A DNA stretch of 64,000 nt from Prorocentrum cordatum (taxonomy: Eukaryota; Sar; Dinophyceae; Prorocentrales; Prorocentraceae): positions 359,110-423,109 of the forward strand of contig CAUYUJ010009868.1 in the NCBI GenBank assembly GCA_963575745.1. Direction: 5' to 3'. The translations under genes were made by a program, and so were the position numbers. Shown one piece after another: positions 30,593 to 41,149 of this stretch. Numbering within the stretch: position 1 is the stretch's first letter; every line of letters begins with the position of its first letter. A model generated the notes under the pieces. That model was not told the DNA's origin, did not search any database, and saw only the letters and a program-made list of their open reading frames with translations.

Positions 30593-32200
30593 CATCCCGG
30601 GGGGGCTGCGATCTGCGGAACTGTCGGCACTTCGAGGGCTGCTGGGGGGTCCAGCGGAGTGACGTCTTGGCCATCTTCAAATCATGTAGACCTCGCCATC
30701 CCTGGGGGGCTGCGATCTGCGAAACTGTCGCTGCTTTCGAGGGCTGCTGGGGGTTCCAGCGGAGTGACGTCTTACCAACATTCAAATTGGAACTCGCCAT
30801 CCCTGGGGGGCTGCGATCCGCGAACCTGTCGCTACTCTCCAAGACCGCTGGGGGGTCAGTGGCGAATTATTTAGATTCAAATTCGACCTAGCCATCCCTG
30901 GGGGGGATCTGCGGAACCGTCGCCACTTTCGAGGGCTGCTGGGGGGTCCAGCGGAGTGACGTCTCGCCCATATTCAAATTAGACCTCGCCATCCCTGGGG
31001 GGCTGCGATCTGCGAAACTGTCGCTGCTTTCGAGGGCTGCTGGGGGTTCCAGCGGAGTGACGTCTTACCAACATTCAAATTGGAACTCGCCATCCCCGGG
31101 GGGCTGCGATCCGCGAACCTGTCGCTACTCCCCAAGACCGCGGGGGGGTCCAGCGGGGTGGCGAATTATTTAGATTCAAATTCGACCTAGCCATCCCTGG
31201 GGGGGATCTGCGGAACTGTCGCCACTTTCGAGGGCTGCTGGGGGGTCCAACGGAGTGACGTCTCGCCCATATTCAAATTAGACCTCGCCATCCCTGGGGG
31301 GCTGCGATCTGCGAAACTGTCGCTGCTTTCGAGGGCTGCTGGGGGTTCCAGCGGAGTGACGTCTTACCAACATTCAAATTGGAACTCGCCATCCCCGGGG
31401 GGCTGCGATCCGCGAACCTGTCACTACTCTCCAAGACCGCTGGGGCGTCCAGCGGGGTGGCGAATTATTTAGATTCAAATTCGACCTAGCCATCCCTGGG
31501 GGGGATCTGCGGAACTGTCGCCACTTTCGAGGGCTGCTGGGGGGTCCAACGGAGTGACGTCTCGCCCATATTCAAATTAGACCTCGCCATCCCTGGGGGG
31601 CTGCGATCTGTGGAATTGTCGCTACTTTCGAGGGCCGCTGGGGGGTCCAGCGGAGTTACGTCTTACCCAGATTCAACTTAGACCTCGACATCTTTGGGGG
31701 AGCTGCGATCTGCGAACCTGTCGCCTTTCTCTGGGGCTGCTGGGGGGTCCAGCGGAGTGACGTCTTACCCATATTCAAATTGGACCTCGCGTGGGGGGCT
31801 GCGATCTGCGAACCTGTCGCCACTTTCGAGGTCTGCTGGGGGGTCCAGCGGAACGACGTTTTACCCAGATCCAGATGTGACCTCGCCATCCTTCGGGGGC
31901 TGCGATCTGCGCGCATGTCGTCACTTTCGAGGGCTGCTGGGGGATCTGGCGGAGTGACGTCTTACCCAGAGTCAAATGGGACCTCGCCATCCCTGTGGGG
32001 CTGCGATCTGCGAACCTGTCGCCACTTTCGAGCTGCTGGGGGGGTCGAGCGGAGTGACGCCTCACCCATATTCAAATTAGATCTCGCCATCCCCTGGGAG
32101 GGTGCGATCTGTGAAACTGTCGCCAGTTTCGAGGGCTTCTGGGGGGTCCAACGGAGCGACGTTTTACGTGGACCAGCAGGAGACCTCGCCATAACTTGGG
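30593..32200. repeat. ~100-bp satellite, about 17 units, 299-bp higher-order period
   Basis: The anchor CGCCATCCCTGGGG recurs near 30593, 30698, 30798, 30893, 30990, 31091, 31192, 31289, 31390, 31491, 31588, 31689, 31790, 31888, 31988, 32088 and 32190. From 30,893 to 31,588 every third unit is nearly identical at a period of 299 bp. The outer units are divergent singles. Most units contain a G-rich hairpin, clearest at 31635-31653 (CCGCTGG, loop GGGGT, CCAGCGG). No open frame is conserved across units. Confidence 0.95.
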
Positions 32201-32249
32201 TGGCTGCGAAGCTGGCGGGCGAGCTAGGCCTCGCTCGCTTCTTGCACTA

Positions 32250-34000
32250 ATTTGAGCAGGTTTAATATTTTTCGAGCGCTGCGGCGACGTGGCGCAGGCA
32301 ACGCTGGCTTGCAAAAACAACTGTCTTCGGTCTCAGCCCGTCAGTTTCGTCGTCGTCCTCTGCCCCCCGCGACCTGCTTTCTGCTGCTGCCGCGCTGACG
32401 GTTCGGGCCACCACGCGTCCTCCACCGAGCTGGGGCGATCAACGGCACCAGATGAACCCCGGGGGGGATCCAGGGACCGATTTTGTGCGGATTGCCGTCC
32501 TGCTCCCTTCTTGACCACTTGTTGCGAAGTCCATCCAGTTCAGACCCCCCAGCCGCCTCTAATGGGGTGCGCCACCGAGAGCTGGAGCATCGACAATGCT
32601 CAAGTGTATAAATATCAGTTCCCACCGAGACGCATAACGTGCAGTTCTGGAAATTGATTTTCCATCAGCGTGACGCTACAGGCCCGAGCGATGTCATCGA
32701 GAGTCCCCCGAGTGACGTCATTGGCCAGCTTTGCGCTCTTTTCGGTTTTTTCAGGCACGACCCCACTTTCTGACCAAACTCGCTTAGGCATGCCCGAGAC
32801 GACCAGACACGCAACGACCACTCTAACCCTGAAGGGCCAATCGGGACAGGGCCAGCCCCCCCCTGTGGTGTTTTTCCGTCGTTTGGGCCTCAGAGGGGGC
32901 TTCTCGTCGCCGCGGCTGGATCCGTGCCGAAGAAGGGGTCAGGGCGCACCCGGGGAGGGGTCCGGGGGGGCCGATCCTGAGCGGACGTGGGCCGGGCAGG
33001 AGGGCCGCCGTGGCCTCAGCTGGCCCACCCATTTCCGAGGTCGAGCCCGCTGAGCCCAGGGGCAACGGCGGGGGGGGCGGTGCAGGGACTTTCTGGATCG
33101 CGGGCCCGTTGAAACACGGGGCAGGGCAGAGTATGACAGAACGGCGTGAGGTATTCGGCCATGGGCGCCAAGACATCCAGGAAGGCACACGTTGCATCGG
33201 AAGGCGAGCGCATGACACGGTGGCAGGTGTGGCATAATTTGGCCAGGGGCGTAAAGGGGCGTGACAACCTTGCGAAGCCAGCAGCCTGATTTAACCAAAG
33301 GCACTGATCCCCGATCGCCCATTCATGTTCGATCCGAGCCTGGGTGCCCCAACCTGCCCAGGAGTGCGGTCTCGCCAGGGGCGTCGGAGAGGGGGGCTAG
33401 GATTGGGGTACCGGGTACGTCTGTGGATGTCATGGTCGGGGCCATGAAATCTCCCGGATTTCATGGACCCCCCTCCTTTCAACGCGATCCCTGGCCCCTC
33501 CCACCCATCCGCGCACATGCATCGGGCCATGATGCGCTAACGCCCCCCTTCCTGGCCTCCCTTTGGCGCGCCGAGAGCCGGCGGTCTTGCAAAGATCAGG
33601 GGGCTGCGTGGCGGGGAGCGCTGGCATTGTACAGCTTTCGGGCGTGGCCAGGACCGGGATCAATGTTTCTAGAGTGTTTTGGGAGCGCTGTCGGAGCGCT
33701 CCGGACCGCTCCAGAATGGCCGCGGCGCCGCATCCTCCAGAACCGCTGGTTTTCAGAGATCTTCGAATCCCGTTCCAATTTGGCCCCTGTCCTGGCTTCA
33801 TCTTCTTCAGCCACCAGCGCCGCGCGGGCGTCACGCTGCGAGCGCGATGAGCAGTGCTGCAGCGCACGTCCCCGAGTCCGAGTGCCGCGTCCTGTTTTTT
33901 GAAAGCCTCGGGAGACCTGGGGAAGGCGCGTTCTGGACACGTTCATTCCATGCCCAGGAATGAAGGGGCTGCGGCGACAGACGGAGGAGGATGAGGACTT
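32250..34000. other. No recognised gene upstream of element C
   Basis: Frames up to 213 codons (33261-33902 plus) show no motif and overlap others on the opposite strand. The last 20 bp before 34,003 are purine-rich (GACGGAGGAGGATGAGGAC). Confidence 0.5.
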
Positions 34001-34002
34001 TG

Positions 34003-34297
34003 AAGGAAGTCGACGGGGGGCTTGTATAGCGAACGTCGTGCCTATGTCCAGCGCTACTTGGCTCAAGGTATCGCTATCCTATGTGACCATTTCTCGACCG
34101 AGAGGCACAATCGAGCCTGAGCGTTGGATGAAGCATAAAGGCCACATCCACCGATGGCTCATCTCTCTGTATCATGCCTTGTCTCTTCTCTTTCGTCCTG
34201 CCCATCAAGAACGGACAAGCTATGGGATACCGTGATACGTCTACGACGTCATCCTAAGCAGGGTCTCGGCTTACACCCTCCTGACCCTTGCTTGTCA
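34003..34297 (+). repeat. Candidate 5' LTR of element C
   Basis: It begins TGAAGGAAG and would end ...TTGTCA, giving the TG...CA ends and a length of 295 bp. The first 39 bp match 50334-50372 at 33 of 39 positions, including TAGCGAACGTCGT without a mismatch. The right end is inferred only from the CA followed two bases later by a primer-site-like sequence. It contains TTGGCTCAAG followed by GTA at 34058-34070. Confidence 0.5.
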
Positions 34298-34299
34298 CT

Positions 34300-34310
34300 T
34301 GGTAGCGGAG
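34300..34310 (+). promoter_or_regulatory. Candidate primer binding site
   Basis: TGGTAGCGGAG is close to the complement of the 3' end of eukaryotic initiator tRNA-Met (TGGTAGCAGAG-type, one difference over 11 bases), as used by many copia elements. It lies 2 bp after the inferred LTR end. Confidence 0.45.
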
Positions 34311-34563
34311 TTGGCCTCATCTTTATGTGGTTGGCTTCTCACAACAGGTGTTCCGCACACCACATTTTTCCACGGTGCAGTGGCATACCCAACTGCGCCG
34401 GCTATCAGCCACTTCAGTTCCAATACTTTCTTCAACCACTTGGTAACTTACTGTTATATTCCTCCATCCTCCACCGCGTGGCCACACGCCACATGCAAGC
34501 TTAACCCCTACACCCATTCGCAGGCTGACGGCTACGTCAGACCACGCACCCATTCGTAACCCG

Positions 34564-34854
34564 ATGGGTAAGCCAGCCACCGAAAACACCGACCATGACA
34601 CCATCAAATACAATATGAACGTTCACGATGTCAAGGTCACCATCCTTAGAATTTCATGGGTGTGCCTTGGTTTGGCAGCGGGGCGCACGCAGAGAGGATT
34701 TGATGAAATAATCACTGGGGGCCCCCACTGGGACCCCGCTGGCAATGTACCGTTCCGCGACTTTGTTCGTGAAGTACATTTGTTTGATTCGCGTGTCGAG
34801 AGCGCACCTCTTCCGGTCGAAGCCAAGCGGACCGCGCGAAACTTGAATTAAACA
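34564..34854 (+). pseudogene. gag: Element C gag, first fragment
   Basis: The frame starts with MGKPATENTDHDTIKYNMNV and reaches GGPHWDPAGNVPFRDFVRE and KRTARNLN before a TAA. The W-D-P-x-G-x-x-P-F-R block followed by a T-A-R-x-L segment is the start of the capsid-like domain in one group of dinoflagellate copia gags. The stop is followed by about 540 bp that do not belong, and the gag reading resumes at about 35,395. Confidence 0.6.
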
Positions 34855-35395
34855 TTGACGGGGAGGAAAGGGGGAGGGCGCAGCCTCAGAGCGAGGCATC
34901 ATCACCAGCCTCGAGTTGGCGGCGAGAGGCGAGGCGCCTTGCACCCAAGCTGCGTCAGGGATCAGGGAGAGTGGAGAGCGTCGCTGAGCCGAAGTGCAAC
35001 GTTGTGCCATCGAACAGGTAGCGAAAAGCGAGTGCCTTAGGGCCGTGGTCGTTTAGGGTGTCACGGGTCCAGGGTGCGGGAGCCGCAGTGACTTGGGCGC
35101 GGTAGCCAGGACACGCCAGGAACATGCCGCCTGCGTCGACCGACAGGGCGCCGGTGTACTGGAGCAGGAGGTGGAGCGAGTCCTGTCCTGCAAAGGCGAG
35201 CGCACAGGACCAGGCCGAAGCCGCGCTGTGCCATGGCGGTGCCGTTGTCCGCGGAGCCCAGGGCCGGGCCAGGGCCGCGCTGCGCCCAGGACCGCAGGGC
35301 CGCCGAGGCGGCGAGGTGAAGTGCACGCGTGGTTCAGGCCGCCGCGTTGCAGTGCGGCCTGGGGTCTCGCCAGGGCCCTGGCCATGAGGGCGCCG
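34855..35395. other. ~540-bp segment interrupting the element C gag
   Basis: The gag reading stops at RNLN and resumes with VNVGVTLQGRRTDGVTY; the family normally joins these directly. The intervening DNA is GC-rich. On the minus strand it holds a 123-codon frame (34955-35326) with DSLHLLLQYTGALSVDAG and LNDHGPKALAFRYLFDG that looks protein-like, but I cannot name it. It could be an insertion on the opposite strand. Confidence 0.45.
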
Positions 35396-35880
35396 TCTGC
35401 CATCGTCAATGTCGGTGTAACTCTACAGGGTAGACGCACCGATGGAGTCACTTATATCATGTGCCTCTTAAACACCAAATTTGAAAACTTCGACAATGAC
35501 CGACAGCTCACATCGGGAACAGCCCTCGTCGACTTCAGGGCCGAAAAGGGGCGAACGCATCGACTCGGTACTGGCCCGCTCTCCAATGGCCAGGCTGGAA
35601 GCGGATTTGGCTGGTTACGCCCAAGTGCCAGTTCCTGGCGCTTATGTTGTTCCGCGGTCAGGGAGTAGGCACCTCCCGAGCATCGCAACCGCTACAGCAA
35701 CCCGGCCGCCATGCGCCCCGTACTTCTCAGAGATGCGACCAACTGTTGGAACGCACGCGCAGCTATGGGCGCCTAGCTGAGCACGCCTCTGGAAACATCG
35801 GGAGCATATTCAGTGGCCGCGATGCCAGAACTTATCGCGCATGCAAGCGACGCGCCGGCGGCCATGTCAGGTAATATCTG
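35395..35880 (+). pseudogene. gag: Element C gag, second fragment
   Basis: Three frames succeed one another: VNVGVTLQGRRTDGVTYIMC and DNDRQLTSGTALVDFRAEKG (frame of 35093-35668), GERIDSVLAR (frame of 35481), then ALMLFRGQGVG and RSYGRLAEHASGNIGSIFSG (frame of 35644-35874). This is the C-terminal half of the capsid-like domain, with the family hallmarks D-x-V-T-Y, (E/G)-x-I-D-x-L-L-x-R-F and an R-x-x-G-R-L-x-E...G-N-I stretch. At least two frameshifts. Confidence 0.65.
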
Positions 35881-38640
35881 GAACGGCGGGAGGGCACCGA
35901 ATCCATCGCATTTTGACGCCAAGAGGCCAGCAGCGTACAGGCCTCTGGTCCTAACGCTGGCTGGCTGGCCTCCAGCTGCCAGTTGCACCGCCGTCAGCGA
36001 CCGCCGTTTGGGGTTCGTCCAACCAACGAGGGGGCGAGCTCTTCGACTCTGGCACAGGCGCCGATACCTGCTCATCAATTGGCGCTGATTATATTTAGGG
36101 CGGCGTCGTGCCAAGAGAAGGTGGAGGCGACGCATGAAGAAACAAGATCGGCTATTTCGGCGAACAGGGCGTCGCGTTCTCTTTCGCAGGGGCACGTGTT
36201 GCGGGAAGGGTGGCGGGCGCGCCCGTAGGTAGCGCGGGCAAGGAATGGCCGCGTTCCTAGCCAGATTAACAGATCACGTTTTTGAGGGACTGTTCTTTGG
36301 TGGCACCGCAAACGCGAAGGTCGCGGGACAATCGCGGGCAATAAGCTAAACCCAGTGGACAACATCTGCCAACGCAAGACATGGAACTCCTGCGGGAACG
36401 ACATGCATTTTCTGGCACAGTGTCTGTGGATGGATCCGGAGTTCTTGACTAAGAGCAACACGGCGAACACGTATTGGAGTACTTTGATTTCCCCGATCTC
36501 GATCACCCCTCCCAATTGCAATCCAGAGCCGCTTGGTTCTTGACTGCTCAGCGCGCTGAAGCTGCCATGGCGGTCGAGCGTTGCGCCGAGTTTCTGTGCG
36601 ACGGCGTCGGGGAGCTCTGCGCACCGCGCGAGGAGATGGGCCGGTTCGCGTCGGCGCCGACATGTGCGCGCCGACTCTGACGTCGAGGGCGACGAGGGTG
36701 ATTGCGCGTCAGAAGCAGAGAACATACCTGCCGACGAGGCCGAGCTACAGGAACTCCAGCTCGGACGCGGCCAGGGAGGTCTTCCTCAGCCCCCAGCGCC
36801 GACGATCTTCGGTCTCGCAGAGGAAGATCGGGCCGCGGTAGGTTGGCTGGAAGAACGCTTACATCTTTATGATGCGGGGCCGCTCTGGCCAGGCCCCCAT
36901 TGGTTCAGGTGGCCTCGACGCAGGCAAACATGGCAGCAGTCTCCGCGGCCGAGCGCGGGGTTGGGCTGTGGGATCAGGCCCGGGCGCGGGCGGCGGCAGC
37001 CGAGGCCGCGGTTTGTCGTGCATTGAAGGCCCCTCTTCTGGCGAGGGTTGCAGCGGCCCGGGAAAAGGGTGCCCCTCCTCTTCTCGGGGCAAGCTTAGGG
37101 CCCTCGCATGGGGATAGCTGAAGAGAACGTGGAATGCTGGCTGAACGCAGGCCACAGTGAGCGAGACATTCCCCAGTGGTGGTCTCTCCAGCGCGTTCTC
37201 CGCGACGATGCAGGCCGCGCCTTCAAGGCGTCGCATCGCCGAGGTGCGAGTCGAGAAGGGATGCGCCAGCGCGAGCGCGATGCCTCGAGAACCGCCAGGG
37301 GCTACCGCAAGTGCGGCCGCCCTCGCCTCAGCAGATGCCGTGGTAGATGCCCGATCGGTCGACCGTCGCGCAGCCCTCTCCGTCGGAATTCCGCGGCATC
37401 CTGGCCGCGGCAATGGCGTCGGAGGTTCGGCCGTCGCCGGAGTGCGCGCTCGTGACCGACGCGGAGATCTACGGCGCCATGGTTAATTGCAGGGCGGTTT
37501 CTGACGATCACATCTTCAAGGTCTAACCAGGATTGGCCCCGCCGGCAACCTGGCGTTCCGGGCGGAGATGGCGACGCAAGTGCCCCCCGCCACCGGGGGC
37601 TGAACGCGACGAGGCAACCGTCGGCAGCTCCGGTGCCGATCCCCCTATCAGAGCCCCCTCCGCCGTCGACGCAGAGCGCAGATGAGGGGGCGGAAGGAGG
37701 AGGGGGCGAGGCGGAGCCACCGCTCTCACCTACGTCGCTTGCAGATGAGGCGGGCGCGCCCAAGACAAGGGCGGCCGCGCCCAAGGTTACCCGAGAGTGG
37801 CACCGCCAAAGGCGACGCCCAAGGAAGAATTTTGCCCGGGACGAGCGGGCGGTGGATCTTTCACCACCCCCAGAAGGATAATGACGAGGCGCGCGTGGGC
37901 GAGGGTGAATGTGGCCCCCCTGCGTTTCCGCGGCGACGTTCAGGCGGCGTCGCCAAGCGCGCTGCTGCCGTCTCGGGCGCGTCCGCGCCTTGCCCTTTGC
38001 CCAAGCAGCCCGTTGCCGCGCGCTCGGGCGAATCGCAGTCTGGCCAGCTGCACCGCGGAGGCTGGGCCCCTAAACTACGTTCTGCCACTTCGCGCGAGGG
38101 GGTGTGGGGGGGTGGGGGGCAAGCTCGGGCGCGGGCAATTGGGTCGTCGCCGCCGGCCAACTCGGGTCCGAGGGCGCCCTTCGACGCCGCGGCCGCGCGG
38201 GAGTTGAAGACTGCAAGAGACTCGTCGTATCCAAAGAAAGAGGAGTCGCAGGAGGAGCCGGACAAGCCGGGGCACTGGCTGACCGCAGACATAGCCGCTT
38301 GGCCTCTATTCCGCAGTCAAAGCCGGTCGGGCGCAAAGTTGAAACAGTCTGGCCGCGAACGAAAACAACATCGAAGTGCCGAGGGGCCCGCCAGCCTCGG
38401 CAGCGGCAGCAGCGGCGCCAGCCGCCTCGGCCGCTGCGTCGTCAGCAGCGGCGCCACCGGCACCGCCGACGACAGCTGCTCCTCCGAAGACGGATGGCGT
38501 TTCCATCCCAGTGGGGCACGTCCGATGGTGATGGGCCCGCTTGCCCTCCATGCGCGATTGCGGCGACAGGCCATCGCGAAGGTAACCGACCGCTTATTCG
38601 CAGGGCGCTTCGTGTGACGAAGCCTCTGAGCATCTAGGAG
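35881..38640 (+). other. Probable gag C-terminal remains and unassigned DNA
   Basis: A plus frame at 36664-37026 starts acidic (DSDVEGDEGDCASEAENIPA), as in the acidic tail after this gag. Downstream, a 311-codon frame (37682-38617) is Arg/Ala/Ser/Gly-rich without motifs, and frames on both strands overlap it. Nothing here can be assigned with confidence. The frame at 36900-37121 is Ala-rich and helix-prone. Confidence 0.35.
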
Positions 38641-38898
38641 GGAACTCCGGCGCTCGAGATTGAGATGGGCGCAAAATTCATCGTGTTCTTTCCAGCTCCA
38701 ACGCTCGGCGAGCGGCGAGCTGGTTCAGATGTCTGAGCGGTGGTCCACTGCGCGCAGGCGTCGTCCCTGCCAAGATGGAGCCATAGTCCCAGGCTTTCAG
38801 GAGTTCTGCAATACGTGTGACATATGCGATTACTGGGTCAGGGCTACATATGCCCGGAGGCACGTCGGGGGTGGGGGCAAGGGTCATGATGCGATCCG

Positions 38899-38987
38899 CA
38901 TTCTGGCACCTGGGCGGTCCGCTATGTTGGCACATTTGGCTGTCATTAAAGATTGCCAACATAGCGGACCGCCCAGGTGCCAGAATG
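38899..38987. repeat. Perfect 34-bp inverted repeat with 21-nt loop
   Basis: The left arm 38899-38932 (CATTCTGGCACCTGGGCGGT then CCGCTATGTTGGCA) is exactly complementary to the right arm 38954-38987. No mismatch is visible. The loop is AT-rich (CATTTGGCTGTCATTAAAGAT). The pairing does not extend outward. It could be a recent fold-back insertion, a hairpin RNA source, or a copying artefact. Confidence 0.97.
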
Positions 38988-38999
38988 AATCTTCCCCAG

Positions 39000-40900
39000 C
39001 ACAAGTACACATGCGAAATCTAGGGGGGGGGGGGGGCTCGATTGTGGGTCCGAGCCGCCGACGGACGCGCGCGTCCTGACATCTTATGTCCAGAGCCACT
39101 TCCCAAGCGTTGTGTCCTTGGCACCCAGGGGGCCCGCGCGGGAGGTATACGCCGCAATGGGCTGTCTTGCGGGCCAGAACGCAACCCCATATCTAATTCT
39201 GGCAGGCAGTTCACGCATGGCTGCTACTATCTGCCGTTGGACCCGCAAATCAAATCAGATTTTCGTGCAGACTCGGACGTCCTCAGTCACACTTCGATCC
39301 CACTTCTGTTGCGGGACAGAGCCAAGGCACGGCGCTCGGCGCAGGTCGATCGAAGAAACAACAACCGCGCAGGCATAACCCCCAGTACCTCCGCTCGCCG
39401 AATGCGCCCGAGATCCGGCTGACGCCCAGCGACCTTTAGCGGAATTAATTCGAGCCTGTCTAACCGTGCGCCCTTGGCGCTCGGACACATGACGGGCCTC
39501 TCGGCAGCGACGCGTGGACTTGCCTCATGATTGATGCTGGGGCACCTGCTGGCATCGCAACTCCCGCAGACGCTGGGCCACCACCGGCTGTCCTGCCAAC
39601 GGACACCGGGTCGTCGGCATCGTGGATGGCATCTCCGTCTCAACCATCGCGCGACGTCTCCACGCTATCCGACAAATTTTCATGGCCGACCCCTGGGCGA
39701 CAGCTTTACGAAGCATGCCAGCGGGGCCGCCTACGATCTTTTGCACCGCCAAGGCCCCGATCAAACGCTGGCTCTACGAAGTTCGATCCGATGCCATTTG
39801 GTCTGGCCCGGTCGGAAGCGAGCATTGCCTCAGAGGCGGACGCGCCCATTGGCCAGCAGACTGCTGCGACGAGCCTGTTAAGGCCCAGTGAAGCGACCAC
39901 CCCCCCCCCTAAGTTTCGTTCAGTGCGTCGCCCGAGCGTCGCCCGTGCGCCGGCCCTGGTTTGCGTCTCTGTCCCGAATCCTGGCCTCCCAGAGTGCGTG
40001 GGCGACATATGGCGCGACTTCGGAATTTCTTTGGCGATATATAGGTTTCCGACGCCGGTGCACCAGCAGCCATTTTGGCGGTCGCTGCGCACTCTAGTTC
40101 GACGGTCCACCAACGCGTTCTGTTTCCAATTCGGCGCAAGAGGATTTGTTGGTGCTCATTTTCGTGGGCGCCAGCCGTTGCTGGGGACGAAGACGCCTCG
40201 CGTTGATTGGGGGCTGTGCGTGTCGCGCCACGGTGGGGGTGACGTCACGTCGCGCGACGCGGCGCCACTTCGCCCCGTCGCATCGCGCCCCGCACCCCCA
40301 TGTCGTTTCGCGCCAATCCTCCTGCCCCCCCTCTCTTCCTTCCTCTTCCCCTCGTCCAATGCGCTGCGCGTTTTGTCCCGTTTGCGAAATTGGTATTCAG
40401 TTCTTTTGTGTTAGGCTGCCGTCCTGTCCGCCTCCCTACTCGCCCCCCGTTGTCCTTCCACCCTCCTGGAATTTCTTCTCGCCCTCCTCGCTCCCGCCGC
40501 CCCCCGTCGATCGTCTTCCATCGCTCCCGCCGCCGCTGCGCCGCCCCCGCGCGCCCTCTCCTCGCCCGTCCGTTCCCATTCCCGCCCGCCCTTCCCTCGC
40601 CTCACTCCCATCCTCTGCTTCCCCCCCAATGCATCGGCGGGCGAGACGTCGCCAAATTGCTGCAGCGACGGACCGATGTTCAAAATCTGACGGGGCGTGC
40701 GTTTGAAATAGATTAGTCCGCGCGCGCTGCGTCTCCATGTCGTTTCTAGGTCTCCTCGCGTTCGTAGTCCTCACGTGCGTGTCTCGCTATTTCTACGATT
40801 GCCGCGCACATCCCTTGATTGTTTCGCCAGCGGGCCGCGCAGTTCGCATGCCGTCAGGAGTCCACGGCGCCCTTCGAGCGATTCGCGCGCGACCTGCGCG
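39000..40900. other. Unassigned DNA within element C
   Basis: It includes a G-run near 39,023-39,036 and a 295-codon plus frame (39527-40414) with no recognised motif. The sequence at 40,300-40,640 is pyrimidine-rich. I find no retroelement domain on either strand. Confidence 0.45.
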
Positions 40901-40925
40901 CAACTCGCGAACGGCCCGAGCGACG

Positions 40926-41130
40926 CCCGCGCGACGCACGCGCGACGCGCGCGCGACGCGCGCGCGACGCACCCCGACCCGCGCGCGAAGCACCCCTGCC
41001 AGCGCGCGACGCACGATCGACCCGCGCGACGCACGCGCGACGCACGCGCCACGCGCGCGACGCACGCGCGACGCACGCGCGACGCACGCGCGACGCACGC
41101 GCGACGCACGCGCGACGCATGCGCCACGCA
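40926..41130. repeat. 11-bp minisatellite (ACGCACGCGCG)
   Basis: The core at 41,050-41,130 consists of near-perfect tandem ACGCACGCGCG units; divergent copies extend left to about 40,926. Because 11 is not divisible by 3, all frames give 11-residue peptide repeats (DARATHARRTR or VRRACVARASR). These frames are not genes. Confidence 0.95.
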
Positions 41131-41149
41131 GTCGCGGCTTTGCCCGCCC

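Noticed and set aside
34955-35326. 123-codon minus-strand frame as a named gene
   Set aside because: It looks protein-like but I cannot place it in any family; it is described only as part of the gag-interrupting segment.
37682-38617. 311-codon plus-strand frame as a real gene
   Set aside because: Low-complexity Arg/Ala/Ser/Gly composition, overlapping frames on both strands and no motif; kept as unassigned.
40068-40079. AGCCATTTTGGC, identical to 12 internal nt of the dinoflagellate spliced leader
   Set aside because: Neither the start nor the GCTCAAG end of the leader is present, and one such match in 64 kb is not strong evidence.
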